The notes: generated by a model not told the origin, from the sequence alone. A stretch of DNA of 64,000 nucleotides from Alistipes sp. (GCA_017621455.1 JAGATC010000016.1:1-64000), one strand, 5' to 3'. Shown: positions 25,247 to 34,232, counted from the stretch's first letter. Translations and numbers: made by a program.

Positions 25247-26440
25247 TTAGTCGTCGCTACCGAGAACACGGTTCTCACGATAGGTAAACACCGTGACGAT
25301 GGCAATAATAAGCACCACAATGCTATTAAACAGATAGGCAAAGGTGTGTGACGTGGCGTGGAACGCCCTATCGATGGCGTCAATCATAAACGGCGCAACA
25401 AGGATAGCCAAGTAGTTGGTGGTCATAACTATAGCCAACGCAAGCGTGGCAAGATGAGGCGGTGCGTTTGTTGCCGCCTTATCGTATATTATAGGCTGCA
25501 TAACGCCATAGCCGAGGCCCGTGAGTATGGCGCCCGAGGCTAAGGTGACATACGTAGGATGCGGCAGCGACATAAGTAGCAGGCCTAAGCTCATTGCGAG
25601 GAGCGACCATAGGTTGGTCATGCGCCCAAAGATGGCAACTATGCGGTTGAGCATAAGTCCTGGAGCCATGATGGCGAGGAAGAAGAGCGAGATAACAATA
25701 CCCGCATCGCTACTACGCATACCCGCAAGTGACGCCACATAGGAGGTGTTGTAGGTGACAATAAGCGAGGTGTAGGTAATGGCAAAGTAGAAGAGGACAA
25801 GGCCGATGATAACCTTTACGTTGAGCTTAGTCTGCCTATTCTGGGCACTCGTGGAGGGTTCAGGAGCGGGCGTTGCACGCCTAAGCGCGGGGATGAGCAT
25901 GAGCGTGACGGCGGGGAGCAGGTAGACAGCAAATGCTAAGTGCCACTCCACATCGGCAAGGTAGCCTACAGCCGAGGTGGCAACAACGAGCGTAAGATTA
26001 TTCACCGCAGAGCTTATGCCGAGCTGTTTAACACGCCTATCGCCCGTGAAGTAGTCGACAACAAGGCCCGTAGATAGGGGTATAATCATGCCCGCACCCA
26101 CGCCCACAAGCGCACTGGCGGCAATGAGCTCCACAAGCGTGGTTGCCAACATACACCAGATGCCGCTAACAAGGAAGATGGTAGTGCCCACCACAAGCAG
26201 TCGCAGCTTATTCCCCCTCGTTGCCCAGCGTCCTGCCAAGAGCATAAAGGGGATGATAAGGAGCGAGGGCAGCGACTCTAACATCTCAACCTCGAGTTCG
26301 CTCGCATGCGGAAATATCGACTGCATATCGTCGAGCATGGGCGACACTGCCAAGCCTGGCAACGACACTATTGCCGAGACAGACCAAATGGCCACCAGCG
26401 CCATGACCGATATTGTTCCTTTACCTGTATTTACTCTCAT
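25247..26440 (-). CDS. Major facilitator superfamily (MFS) transporter
   Basis: The 397-residue protein has about twelve membrane segments and the MFS loop motif LLAGRWATRGNKLRLL between segments 2 and 3, with a central cytoplasmic linker (RRATPAPEPSTSAQNRQ). The size fits a DHA1-like drug or metabolite exporter. The substrate cannot be inferred. No partner gene is adjacent; rpe is divergent. Confidence 0.92.
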   Translation of the reverse strand: MRVNTGKGTISVMALVAIWSVSAIVSLPGLAVSPMLDDMQSIFPHASELEVEMLESLPSLLIIPFMLLAGRWATRGNKLRLLVVGTTIFLVSGIWCMLATTLVELIAASALVGVGAGMIIPLSTGLVVDYFTGDRRVKQLGISSAVNNLTLVVATSAVGYLADVEWHLAFAVYLLPAVTLMLIPALRRATPAPEPSTSAQNRQTKLNVKVIIGLVLFYFAITYTSLIVTYNTSYVASLAGMRSSDAGIVISLFFLAIMAPGLMLNRIVAIFGRMTNLWSLLAMSLGLLLMSLPHPTYVTLASGAILTGLGYGVMQPIIYDKAATNAPPHLATLALAIVMTTNYLAILVAPFMIDAIDRAFHATSHTFAYLFNSIVVLIIAIVTVFTYRENRVLGSDD

Positions 26441-26539
26441 CGCTTACACAATTTTATCGGTTGCGAGCAAGAGCTGTGCCAAAAAACAACGATGGCGCAT
26501 TTAGCGATGGGAAGTGTTGTTCATTGCCATTTTTTTTGT

Positions 26540-26547
26540 ATCTTTGC
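26540..26547 (+). promoter_or_regulatory. -7 box of the rpe operon
   Basis: TATCTTTG lies 29 bases before the rpe ATG. Confidence 0.65.
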
Positions 26548-26576
26548 CCAAATAAGCCTAAAACAACCTATAAACT

Positions 26577-27230
26577 ATGAAAAGAATAATTGCTCCGTCG
26601 GTGCTCTCTGCCGACTTTGGAAACCTCAACCGCGATATGGAGATGCTCCAGCGTTCACAGGCTGAGTGGGTACATGTCGATGTTATGGATGGCGTATTCG
26701 TGCCCAACATATCGTTCGGCTTCCCGCTAATGAAGCCCCTACGTAAGGGTACCGACAAGGTATTGGACGTGCATCTTATGATTACTGCCCCCGAGAAGTA
26801 TGTTACGCGCTTTGTGGAGGCTGGCGCCGACTACGTTACGTTCCACTACGAGGCTACCGAGAACATACAGGAGTGTATCGACCTTATCCGCAAGGCGGGC
26901 GCTAAGGTGGGTATAAGCATCAAGCCCGGCACCGAGCCTAACGTCTTGGATGAGTGGCTTACCCAGCTCGACCTTATCCTTGTGATGAGCGTAGAGCCAG
27001 GCTTCGGTGGCCAGAAGTTTATGCCATTCTCTATTGCTAAGTGCGAGTACCTCAACCGCAAGAAGCAGGAGCTTGGCTTGAACGACCTTATTATAGAGGT
27101 GGATGGCGGTATCTCGGCAGCTAACTCTCGCCTACTGTTCGACGCAGGCGCCGAGGCATTGGTTGCAGGCAGCTCGGTATTTGGTGCCGAGAGCCCCGAG
27201 CAGGCCATCATCGACATGCTTAACTCATAA
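26577..27230 (+). CDS. rpe: Ribulose-phosphate 3-epimerase
   Basis: The 217-residue TIM-barrel enzyme interconverts ribulose 5-phosphate and xylulose 5-phosphate in the pentose phosphate pathway. Family motifs are present: SVLSADFGNL, HVDVMDGVFVPN with metal-binding His and Asp, DVHLM, SVEPGFGGQKF and IEVDGGI. The ABC-F gene starts 14 bases after it. Confidence 0.97.
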   Translation: MKRIIAPSVLSADFGNLNRDMEMLQRSQAEWVHVDVMDGVFVPNISFGFPLMKPLRKGTDKVLDVHLMITAPEKYVTRFVEAGADYVTFHYEATENIQECIDLIRKAGAKVGISIKPGTEPNVLDEWLTQLDLILVMSVEPGFGGQKFMPFSIAKCEYLNRKKQELGLNDLIIEVDGGISAANSRLLFDAGAEALVAGSSVFGAESPEQAIIDMLNS

Positions 27231-27244
27231 CTTCCTACTACTGA

Positions 27245-29176
27245 ATGATTTCGCTCGATAACCTCACCATAAGCTACGGAGGCTGGACGCTGTTCGATAG
27301 CATATCGTTTATGATAAACCCCAAGGACCGCATAGGTCTTGTGGGCAAGAATGGCGCGGGCAAGACCACCCTACTGCGTGTAATCACGGGTGAGCAGCAG
27401 CCCACAGAGGGTGCCGTATCAATCAATGGCGAGTGCTCGATAGGCTACCTACCACAGCAGATGCGCGTGGCCGACACCACATCACTCGTGGCCGAGACCG
27501 CCAAGGCTTTCGACGAGGTGCTACGCATAGAGGCCGACATCGAGCGACTAACATCTGAGATTGCCTCACGCACTGACTACGAGACGGAGGCATACGCCGA
27601 GCTTATACACCGCCTAAACGAGGCTAACGACCGCTACCACATCCTTGGTGGCGACACGCGCGAGGCCGATATCGAGCGCACGTTGCTCGGCTTAGGCTTT
27701 AAGCGTAGCGACTTCGAGCGCCCCACACGCGAGTTCTCGGGAGGCTGGCGCATGCGTATCGAGCTGGCAAAGCTACTACTACGCCGACCCTCGATATTCC
27801 TCCTCGATGAGCCTACCAACCACCTCGACATCGAGAGTATACAGTGGCTCGAGGAGTACCTCAAGAACTACAACGGTGCGGTGCTTCTTATCTCTCACGA
27901 TAGGGCCTTCCTGGACAACGTGACCACGCGCACCATAGAGCTATCGTTGGGCAAGGTCTACGACTACAAGGTGCCCTACTCGAAGTTTGTGGAGCTACGC
28001 GCCGAGCGTCGCCAGCAGCAGATGGCAGCCTACGAGAATCAGCAGCGCATGATCGAGAAGACCGAGGAGTTTATCGAGAAGTTCCGCTACAAGCCCACGA
28101 AGAGTAATCAGGTGCAGTCGCGCATAAAGCAGCTCGAGAAGATTGACCGCATAGAGGTCGACGAAGAGGACCTATCGCGCCTAAACATCAAGTTCCCACC
28201 CGCACCCCGCTCGGGACAGATTGTTGCCGAGGTTAAGGGCATAGGCAAGGCCTTTGGCTCGAAGCGCATATTCTCCGACGCAGAGTTTACCATCGAGCGC
28301 GGACAGAAGATAGCCCTTGTGGGACGTAATGGCGAGGGTAAGACCACCTTTGCCCGTCTGCTTAATGGCGAGTTGGAGCCTACCGAGGGTACGATAAAGC
28401 TTGGCGCTAACGTAAACATAGGCTACTACGCACAGAATCAGGACGACCTGATGGATGGCGAGTTCACCGTATTCGACACCCTCGACCGTGTCGCTGTGGG
28501 TGACATCCGCACACGCCTTAGGGACATCCTCGGAGCCTTCCTCTTCCACGGTGAGGATATCGACAAGAAGGTAAAGGTGCTCTCGGGAGGTGAGCGTTCG
28601 CGCCTGGCTATGGCACGTCTGATGCTTGAGCCATATAACCTACTCATCCTCGATGAGCCTACCAACCATATGGATATGCGCTCGAAGGATATCCTTAAAA
28701 ATGCGTTGCAGAAGTATGACGGCACCGTGGTTGTCGTGTCGCACGATCGTGAGTTCTTGGATGGTCTTGTGGATCGCATCTACGAGTTTAGGGATGGTGG
28801 CGTAAGGGAGTACCTTGGCGATATATGGTACTTCTTGGAGAAGCGCAAGGTGGAGTCGCTCGCAGAGATTGAACGCAAGGAGCGCCCCACGGAGGTTAAG
28901 AGCACGGAGAGTAGTGGAGGCAAGCTCTCGTACGAGCAGAAGAAGGAGCAAGAGAAGCTACTACGCAAGCTACGTAAGGCTGTGGAGAGCATCGAAGAGG
29001 AGCTGGCAAAGGTCGAAAAGGAGATTGCCGACTACGACGCACGCTTTGCCGTGGCTACGGAGTATAATGCCGACGACTACGCCAAGTATGACGCCCTGAA
29101 GCAGCGCTACGACCACCTTATGCACGAGTGGGAGAAGGCGTCGTACGAGTTGGAGATTAGCAGTGAGAATCAGTAA
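27245..29176 (+). CDS. ABC-F family ATPase (Uup/YbiT-like)
   Basis: The 643-residue soluble protein has two ATP-binding cassettes: Walker A GKNGAGKTT and GRNGEGKTT, signatures FSGGWRMR and LSGGERSR, Walker B followed by EPTNHLD and EPTNHMD. They are joined by the charged P-site linker (KPTKSNQVQSRIKQLEK). There are no membrane segments, and a C-terminal coiled coil (about 560-640) follows. ABC-F proteins act on the ribosome in translation or antibiotic protection. The coiled coil favours a Uup-like role; a resistance role cannot be shown. Confidence 0.93.
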   Translation: MISLDNLTISYGGWTLFDSISFMINPKDRIGLVGKNGAGKTTLLRVITGEQQPTEGAVSINGECSIGYLPQQMRVADTTSLVAETAKAFDEVLRIEADIERLTSEIASRTDYETEAYAELIHRLNEANDRYHILGGDTREADIERTLLGLGFKRSDFERPTREFSGGWRMRIELAKLLLRRPSIFLLDEPTNHLDIESIQWLEEYLKNYNGAVLLISHDRAFLDNVTTRTIELSLGKVYDYKVPYSKFVELRAERRQQQMAAYENQQRMIEKTEEFIEKFRYKPTKSNQVQSRIKQLEKIDRIEVDEEDLSRLNIKFPPAPRSGQIVAEVKGIGKAFGSKRIFSDAEFTIERGQKIALVGRNGEGKTTFARLLNGELEPTEGTIKLGANVNIGYYAQNQDDLMDGEFTVFDTLDRVAVGDIRTRLRDILGAFLFHGEDIDKKVKVLSGGERSRLAMARLMLEPYNLLILDEPTNHMDMRSKDILKNALQKYDGTVVVVSHDREFLDGLVDRIYEFRDGGVREYLGDIWYFLEKRKVESLAEIERKERPTEVKSTESSGGKLSYEQKKEQEKLLRKLRKAVESIEEELAKVEKEIADYDARFAVATEYNADDYAKYDALKQRYDHLMHEWEKASYELEISSENQ

Positions 29177-29186
29177 AAAGAGAGAT

Positions 29187-29918
29187 ATGGAAAACATTAT
29201 TTTTGGCATACGCCCCGTTGCGGAGGCTGTGGAGGCACGCAAGCAGATTGAGCGCGTATATATTAAGAAGGGGGCTGATGGTCAGCTTATGAACGACCTC
29301 AAGGACCTTATGGCACGCCACCACATCCACTGGCAGGAGGTGCCCATCGAGAAGCTCAACCGCCTTACACGTGGCAACCACCAGGGTGTCGTGGCACAGA
29401 TTGCCGCCATCGACTACGTAAGCGTGGAGGATATCTTGGAGCGTGTTCCCGAGGATGAGACACCACTTATCGTGGTATTCGATGGCGTTACCGACGTGCG
29501 CAACTTCGGTGGCATTGCCCGCTCGGCAGAGTGCGCTGGCGCTCATGGTCTTATCACACCGCTCAAGAACTCTGCACCCGTGAATGGCGACGCCATACGC
29601 TCTTCGGCAGGCGCTCTGCAGAACATCCCCGTATGCCGCGTAGGCTCTATACGCAACACGCTCAAGAGCCTGCAGATGGAGGGCTTCCAGATTGTTGCCG
29701 CCACCGAAAAGAGCCGCAAGCTACTCTACGATGCCGACTTTAAGAGACCTACGGTCATCGTCATGGGTGCCGAGGATAAGGGTATCTCGAAGGAGGTATT
29801 GAAGCTCTGCGACGAGCAGCTTGCCATTCCGCTTATCGGCCACACCGAGTCGCTGAACGTGGCTGCCGCTGCCGCTATTATGCTCTTCGAGGTTGTCCGT
29901 CAGCGCATAGGCGACTAA
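29187..29918 (+). CDS. rlmB: 23S rRNA 2'-O-ribose methyltransferase, RlmB/TrmH family
   Basis: The 243-residue SpoU-class enzyme has an N-terminal substrate-binding domain (ENIIFGIRPVAEA...GNHQGVVA) and the knotted SAM domain with NFGGIARSAECAG, MGAEDKGIS and PLIGHTESLNVAAA. The ATG at 29187 matches the family start better than one eight codons earlier inside the ABC-F gene. It overlaps the next gene by one base (TAATG). Confidence 0.93.
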   Translation: MENIIFGIRPVAEAVEARKQIERVYIKKGADGQLMNDLKDLMARHHIHWQEVPIEKLNRLTRGNHQGVVAQIAAIDYVSVEDILERVPEDETPLIVVFDGVTDVRNFGGIARSAECAGAHGLITPLKNSAPVNGDAIRSSAGALQNIPVCRVGSIRNTLKSLQMEGFQIVAATEKSRKLLYDADFKRPTVIVMGAEDKGISKEVLKLCDEQLAIPLIGHTESLNVAAAAAIMLFEVVRQRIGD

Positions 29919-30484
29919 TGAGCCGCATAGAGCATCCCGAGCTTGGAATTATAGAGTGTGTGCGCTCCGTGCGTGCACGCTCTATTCGTCTTGTAGTACG
30001 AGTAGATGGCTCGCTACGCATTACCTATCCACTCTTTGGCAACCGTAGACGCGCTATAGACTTTGCTGAGAGTAAACGCGAGTGGATTGAACGCACACGC
30101 CAACGACTCAAAGAGCGCACAGCCAACTACCCCACCATCACTCCCGCAGATATTGAGCGCCTACGCCGTGAGGCCCGCGCCTATATCCCCGCGACATTGG
30201 AGCGTCTTGCCCGCAAGCACGGCTTCAATTACTCCTCGCTACGTATATCCTCTGCACATACACGTTGGGGGTCGTGTAGTGGCCGTAATGGTATCAGCAT
30301 CTCGCTCTTTGTGATGCTTCTACCAGAGCATCTGCGCGAGTTTATCCTCCTGCACGAGCTCTGCCACACGCGCCACCACAACCACTCTGCGTCATTCCAC
30401 ACACTTCTTAATAGGCTTGTCGATGGCCATGAGCGCGACTATAACCGTGAGCTCAAAGCCTACCACATTCCTCGCACGAAGTAG
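29918..30484 (+). CDS. YgjP-like (DUF45/WLM) zinc metallopeptidase
   Basis: The 188-residue protein carries the gluzincin motif HELCHTRHHNH, where HExxH is HELCH and a third ligand follows. RLRREAR, SSAHTRWGSCS and the domain size match the M48-related YgjP/DUF45 family. It is probably cytoplasmic. It is translationally coupled to rlmB by TAATG. Its substrates are not established. Confidence 0.9.
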   Translation: MSRIEHPELGIIECVRSVRARSIRLVVRVDGSLRITYPLFGNRRRAIDFAESKREWIERTRQRLKERTANYPTITPADIERLRREARAYIPATLERLARKHGFNYSSLRISSAHTRWGSCSGRNGISISLFVMLLPEHLREFILLHELCHTRHHNHSASFHTLLNRLVDGHERDYNRELKAYHIPRTK

Positions 30485-30560
30485 CGTATAACTAATACGA
30501 CAATCAAGCCACCCCACGACCATAATTTGTTGTCAGATTGGTGTAGCAGTGGCGCTGGCC

Positions 30561-30693
30561 TAATTTGTTGTCAGAAGGTAGTAGATGCAACGCTCGGCAA
30601 AATAAATGCGGATAGGCTGTACTAAAAGCGTACTGCCTATTCGCATTTACTTTTGTTAGCGGCAGCAGATGCTGCCTTATCACACCAAATTAC
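30561..30693. repeat. About 130-bp palindromic element overlapping the galK stop codon (copy 1)
   Basis: The element runs from TAATTTGTTGTCAGAAGG to CCTTATCACACCAAATTA, with near-inverted termini. Internally an ATGCGGATAGGC...GCCTATTCGCAT hairpin acts as a two-way terminator. It is almost identical to 48191-48322. The first three bases of its minus-strand end, TAA, are the stop codon of galK. A partial terminus also lies at 30523-30537. Confidence 0.85.
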
Positions 30694-31826
30694 ATCTTAC
30701 GGGCGCCATCCGAGATAACAACAGCATACACCTTAGGCTCGTGACCATACTTCTCGTTGAATCGCGCCTTGGCGGTAGCGATAAAGTTGTCGTAGAGGTC
30801 GGCTTTCACGAGGTTGATGGTGCAGCCACCGAAGCCGCCACCCATGATACGTGAGCCTGTTACACCGCACTCCTCGGCTACGGTAGCGAGGAAGTCGAGC
30901 TCTTCGCATGACACCTCGTAGTCCTTAGACATGCCCCAGTGTGTCTCATACATACGCTTACCCACGGTCTCGTAGTCGTCGCGCTTGAGTGCCTCGCACA
31001 CGTCGAGCACGCGCTGCTCCTCGCCGATGACGTAGCGTGCTCTTTTGTAGTCCTCCTCCGAAATCTTATCCTTGATGGCATCGAGCTCGGCCATAGTAGC
31101 ACCGCGCAGGAACTCCTGACCGAGGACGGCAGCTACACGCTCACATGAGGCACGGCGGTCGTTGTAGGGAGAGCCCACAAGCTCGTGCTTAACCACAGAG
31201 TCGAGCAAGACAAGTTTGTAGCCATGCACGTCGGGGTTAAAGGGGAAGTACTCGAACTCCATAGAGCGGCAGTCGAGGCGCATAAGATGTCCCGCCTTGC
31301 CGAATACCGAGGCGAACTGATCCATGATGCCACACTTCACACCGCAGTAGTTATGCTCGGTAGACTGGCCGATGCGTGCAAGCTCGAAGCGGTCGATGCC
31401 GAGGCTGAAGAGCTCGTTTATGGCGTTAGCAAATGTAGACTCCAATGCAGCCGAAGATGACATACCTGCGCCAAGGGGCACATCACCCGCAAAGGCTGTG
31501 TCGAAGCCCGCAATCTTACCTCCACGCTTCTGAATCTCGCGACATACGCCGAAGATGTAGCGTGCCCAGCTTGCTGCGGGGGCATCCTCCTCGTTTAGGC
31601 CAAACTCGGCATAATCATCGAGGTCTACCGAGTAGGCACGCACACGGTCGGTGCCATTAAGCTTAATCTCGGCAACCATGCCCTTGTCGATAGCTCCAGG
31701 GAAGACAAAGCCTCCGTTATAGTCGGTGTGCTCACCGATAAGGTTGATACGACCAGGCGATGTGAAGAGCTCACCCTTTGTGGCGAACTTCTCCGCGAAT
31801 TTCTCGTTGATAAGATTTACGTTCAT
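30690..31826 (-). CDS. galK: Galactokinase
   Basis: The 378-residue GHMP kinase phosphorylates galactose with ATP, the entry step of the Leloir pathway. It shows the galactokinase signature GRINLIGEHTDYNGG, the ATP loop PLGAGMSSSAALE and the C-terminal motif GGGFGGCTINLV. No other gal gene is adjacent. Its own promoter is near 31868, and its stop codon lies in the repeat element. Confidence 0.97.
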   Translation of the reverse strand: MNVNLINEKFAEKFATKGELFTSPGRINLIGEHTDYNGGFVFPGAIDKGMVAEIKLNGTDRVRAYSVDLDDYAEFGLNEEDAPAASWARYIFGVCREIQKRGGKIAGFDTAFAGDVPLGAGMSSSAALESTFANAINELFSLGIDRFELARIGQSTEHNYCGVKCGIMDQFASVFGKAGHLMRLDCRSMEFEYFPFNPDVHGYKLVLLDSVVKHELVGSPYNDRRASCERVAAVLGQEFLRGATMAELDAIKDKISEEDYKRARYVIGEEQRVLDVCEALKRDDYETVGKRMYETHWGMSKDYEVSCEELDFLATVAEECGVTGSRIMGGGFGGCTINLVKADLYDNFIATAKARFNEKYGHEPKVYAVVISDGARKM

Positions 31827-31867
31827 AGCGTCTATATTTTAGTTATTTATATGCGTGTTTATCCTTA

Positions 31868-31875
31868 CAAAGTTA
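31868..31875 (-). promoter_or_regulatory. -7 box of galK
   Basis: TAACTTTG on the minus strand, about 41 bases before the galK start. Confidence 0.65.
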
Positions 31876-31918
31876 GGAATTTTATTCCGATAATGCAACG
31901 ACTATAGGCAGTTTTTAT

Positions 31919-31926
31919 TACCTTTG
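31919..31926 (+). promoter_or_regulatory. -7 box of the ProX-like gene
   Basis: TACCTTTG lies four bases before the ATG, so the transcript should be leaderless. Confidence 0.65.
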
Positions 31927-31930
31927 CACT

Positions 31931-32422
31931 ATGGAAAGACGCGATAACGTATTCAGATGGCTCGATGAGCACGGCATAGAGTACTCGTGGTATGAGCACC
32001 CCGAGGCTCCCACAATCGAGATAGCACGCCAGTATTGGCGCCAGGATGGCTCGAAGCATTGCAAGAACCTATTCTTCCGCAACCACAAGGGCAACCGCCA
32101 CTATTTGGTCGTCTTCGACTCGGAGCAGTCGATGGCGATACACGACTTGGAGCATATACTGCACCAGGGTAAGCTCTCGTTTGCATCACCCGAGCGTATG
32201 CTTAAATGGCTCGGCCTCTCACCTGGCTCGGTGTCGCCCTTCGGCCTTATCAACGATACGGAGAACCACGTGCACCTCTTCCTCGACGAGACCCTACGCC
32301 AGCAGCCCGCGCTGAGCTTCCACCCCAACGACAACCGCTTCACGGTGGTTATCTCACGCGAGGAGTTCGAGCGCTACCTCACAGCTGTGGGAAACACGTA
32401 TGAGTATATTAAGCTCTACTAA
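31931..32422 (+). CDS. ProX/PrdX-like prolyl-tRNA editing deacylase
   Basis: The 163-residue protein is a free-standing YbaK/ProX editing domain, which removes wrong amino acids (typically alanine) from tRNA-Pro. Visible marks are CKNLFFRNHKGNRHYLVV, LSFASPERMLKWLGLSPGSVSPFGL and HPNDNRFTVVIS. It complements the YbaK protein at 2160-2648, which handles cysteine. It is leaderless by promoter position. Confidence 0.92.
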   Translation: MERRDNVFRWLDEHGIEYSWYEHPEAPTIEIARQYWRQDGSKHCKNLFFRNHKGNRHYLVVFDSEQSMAIHDLEHILHQGKLSFASPERMLKWLGLSPGSVSPFGLINDTENHVHLFLDETLRQQPALSFHPNDNRFTVVISREEFERYLTAVGNTYEYIKLY

Positions 32423-32447
32423 GGGCTAATTGGTATCGTAATTGCTC

Positions 32448-32480
32448 TACGGCTCAAAAACGTTTATGTTATGAGCCGTA
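32448..32480 (+). promoter_or_regulatory. Hairpin covering the start codon of the nitroreductase-like gene
   Basis: TACGGCTCA (32448-32456) pairs perfectly with TGAGCCGTA (32472-32480). The second arm contains the TG of the ATG start codon at 32471 and the next codons. If formed in mRNA, it would hide the start site. Confidence 0.5.
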
Positions 32481-33085
32481 ATTTTATTGAGGCTGTGGCG
32501 CATCGCCGCAGTTACTATCACCTTTCAGACCGAGCTATGGTCGATGATAGCCTCGTTGTGGGTGTCGTCGACGAGCTGCTCACCACCATGCCCTCACCAT
32601 TTAATGTGCAGTCGGCACGTGTCGTTGTGCTTTTTGGTGAGCAACACCGCGACCTATGGCGCATAGTCATCGAGGCACTGCGCCACATCGTCCCCGCCGA
32701 GCGCTTTGAAAAGAGCAAGACGAAAATCGAGCGCGCCTTTCTCGCAGGGCGTGGCACACTGCTATTCTATGAGGATGAGGATGCCCTAAACCACATGCGC
32801 AGCAACTACCCCGCCTATGCCGACAACGTAGCCATATGGTCGGAGCAGAGCTCGGGCATGCTGCAATTTGCGCTATGGACAGCCCTCGAGGAGTTTGGCT
32901 ATGGCGCGTCGCTACAGCACTACAATCCCCTTATAGACCATGCCGTGGCTGAGCGCTGGCTGATAAACCCCGACTGGAGGCTAAAGGCCGAGATGCCCTT
33001 TGGGGCACCACTTGATAGCCCCGCGCACCGCACCAACGCCACCCCCGCGCATAGCCGCCGACTGGTATTTGGAGAGAAGGAGTGA
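32471..33085 (+). CDS. Nitroreductase-family oxidoreductase (HBN1-like)
   Basis: The 204-residue protein resembles the FMN-dependent nitroreductase subgroup with HBN1/YdgI-like members: AVAHRRSYYHLSD at the start, PSPFNVQSARVVVLFG, and the central QSSGMLQFALWTALEEFGYGASLQHYNP. The family reduces nitro compounds or quinones with NAD(P)H; the true substrate is unknown. It stands alone. Confidence 0.9.
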   Translation: MSRNFIEAVAHRRSYYHLSDRAMVDDSLVVGVVDELLTTMPSPFNVQSARVVVLFGEQHRDLWRIVIEALRHIVPAERFEKSKTKIERAFLAGRGTLLFYEDEDALNHMRSNYPAYADNVAIWSEQSSGMLQFALWTALEEFGYGASLQHYNPLIDHAVAERWLINPDWRLKAEMPFGAPLDSPAHRTNATPAHSRRLVFGEKE

Positions 33086-33119
33086 ACACAGGAAAGCTAT
33101 TCTACCCTATCACACCCAC

Positions 33120-33490
33120 TCACCGCCTTGTGATATCAAACCATATACCGCGTCATTGCGAGGGCTCTGCCCGTGGCAATCTAATGAGATCCCCACGTCG
33201 CTCCGCTCCTCGGGATGACGCTTAAAGTGTCATTCTGAACGAAGTGAAGAATCTCTCGATCTGTACGACCGTCCAACCTTATTACTAACCTTGAGATCCT
33301 TCGACTCCGCTGCGCTACGCTCAGGATGACAGGAGGGGGCTTAGAATGATAGGGAATGCCAAGGATGACGAACTGACCATCCTTATGTTTGCGGGTATTA
33401 TTTTTAATACCCGTGTCGCAGCGGGTACTCGGAGGGAGGGTGAGTAGGTGGGTAGGTGGGAGAGAGATTGCCACGGCTACGCCTCGCAAT
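33120..33490. repeat. Gene-free repeat block next to the second DGR target
   Basis: The block repeats the types seen at 1-476 and 20006-20990: CATTGCGAGGGCTCTGCCCGTGGCAAT (about 33153), CACGTCGCTCCGCTCCTCGGGATGAC (33193), CATTCTGAACGAAGTGAAGAATC (33230), a long variant of the same unit (33295-33332) and the palindrome GGGTATTA...TAATACCC (33391-33413). No credible gene is present. Confidence 0.85.
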
Positions 33491-33504
33491 GGCGGATAAA
33501 AAAT

Positions 33505-33528
33505 CTCCTCGCGAGAAAACGCGAGGAG
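33505..33528 (-). terminator. GC-rich hairpin of the shared 3' cassette (copy 2)
   Basis: Identical to the hairpin at 478-501: a 9-bp stem CTCCTCGCG/CGCGAGGAG with a six-base loop, followed by a T run on the minus strand. Confidence 0.8.
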
Positions 33529-33568
33529 AAAGCATTAAACTGCGGCATCTGCCAACAAGCCTAAATTC

Positions 33569-33661
33569 CTAAAAAGCGGAGACGGCGCGCACATAGTTGA
33601 AGTCGCTCTTATTGCTGTCGATGGTGAAGCCACTGTACATACCGACACCCCACGCGCAGAA
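33569..33661 (-). other. Predicted DGR variable region (VR2) of the small lipoprotein
   Basis: These last 31 codons (stop included) align without gaps to VR1 (541-633), with differences only at codon positions 1-2 of twelve NNC/NNT codons. Immediately upstream (before the shared TTC codon) the two genes diverge in the ordinary way, with third-position changes and an indel. That marks a sharp edge between homogenised and normally evolving DNA. The 3' end through the hairpin is nearly identical to the kinase gene. Confidence 0.87.
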
Positions 33662-34165
33662 CTTATCATTTACCGATTCAGTTGAGGACCAACACCAGTG
33701 TTCTAATTGAGAATATCCATACTTAGAGAGTGTACTATTAATCTTTGACTTATTCAGGAATATCTTCTCCAACTCTTTCTTAGCTGGCATATACCATCCA
33801 TAGCCATAGTCGGCGCACCAATATGCAGCGTAATATTTATCAGCATCGTAACGATCCATCAGTTTTGCAGTATTCACAGCACCATCGTATTCATTTGTTG
33901 CATACGTCGCAATTTCATAAACCGAATCATCACACCACTGCATTTTCTCCTCATCCACCGAAACTATCTTACCGTGCATACCTCCACTTTTAGTTTCGAA
34001 GACAACTCCAAGCACATCGCCCTCAAAGTATAGATCACCCACCTTGTATGGGCCTGATGTCTCTTTTAGTTGGGTATCTTCACTCTCATTATTCGCTTTG
34101 TTTGAATTTCCTCCACATCCTACTACAAATGCGAATAGAGATATAGCAAATAGAAATCTCTTCAT
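33569..34165 (-). CDS. Small lipoprotein with DGR-diversified DUF1566-like domain
   Basis: From the ATG at 34165 the protein has 198 residues: a lipoprotein signal with lipobox FVVGC (Cys near 17), a short acidic linker, and a domain homologous to the kinase ectodomain at 541-2142 (YKVGDLYFEG, GKIVSVDEE, YGWYMPAKKELEKI, CWSSTES, YVRAVSAF). It should sit in the outer envelope. An in-frame start at 34231 lies beyond the promoter and is rejected. The last 30 residues are a predicted variable region. The ligand is unknown; surface binding with changeable specificity is the inference. Confidence 0.9.
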   Translation of the reverse strand: MKRFLFAISLFAFVVGCGGNSNKANNESEDTQLKETSGPYKVGDLYFEGDVLGVVFETKSGGMHGKIVSVDEEKMQWCDDSVYEIATYATNEYDGAVNTAKLMDRYDADKYYAAYWCADYGYGWYMPAKKELEKIFLNKSKINSTLSKYGYSQLEHWCWSSTESVNDKFCAWGVGMYSGFTIDSNKSDFNYVRAVSAF

Positions 34166-34201
34166 AGGGTTAATAATGTTTTTAGGTGATTTATTTGTGT
34201 A

Positions 34202-34232
34202 CAAATATACACAAAATATCCTCATATACAAA
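34202..34232 (-). promoter_or_regulatory. Promoter of the diversified lipoprotein gene
   Basis: On the minus strand TTTG (34229-34232), a 19-base spacer and TATATTTG (34202-34209), about 37 bases before the ATG at 34165. Confidence 0.65.
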
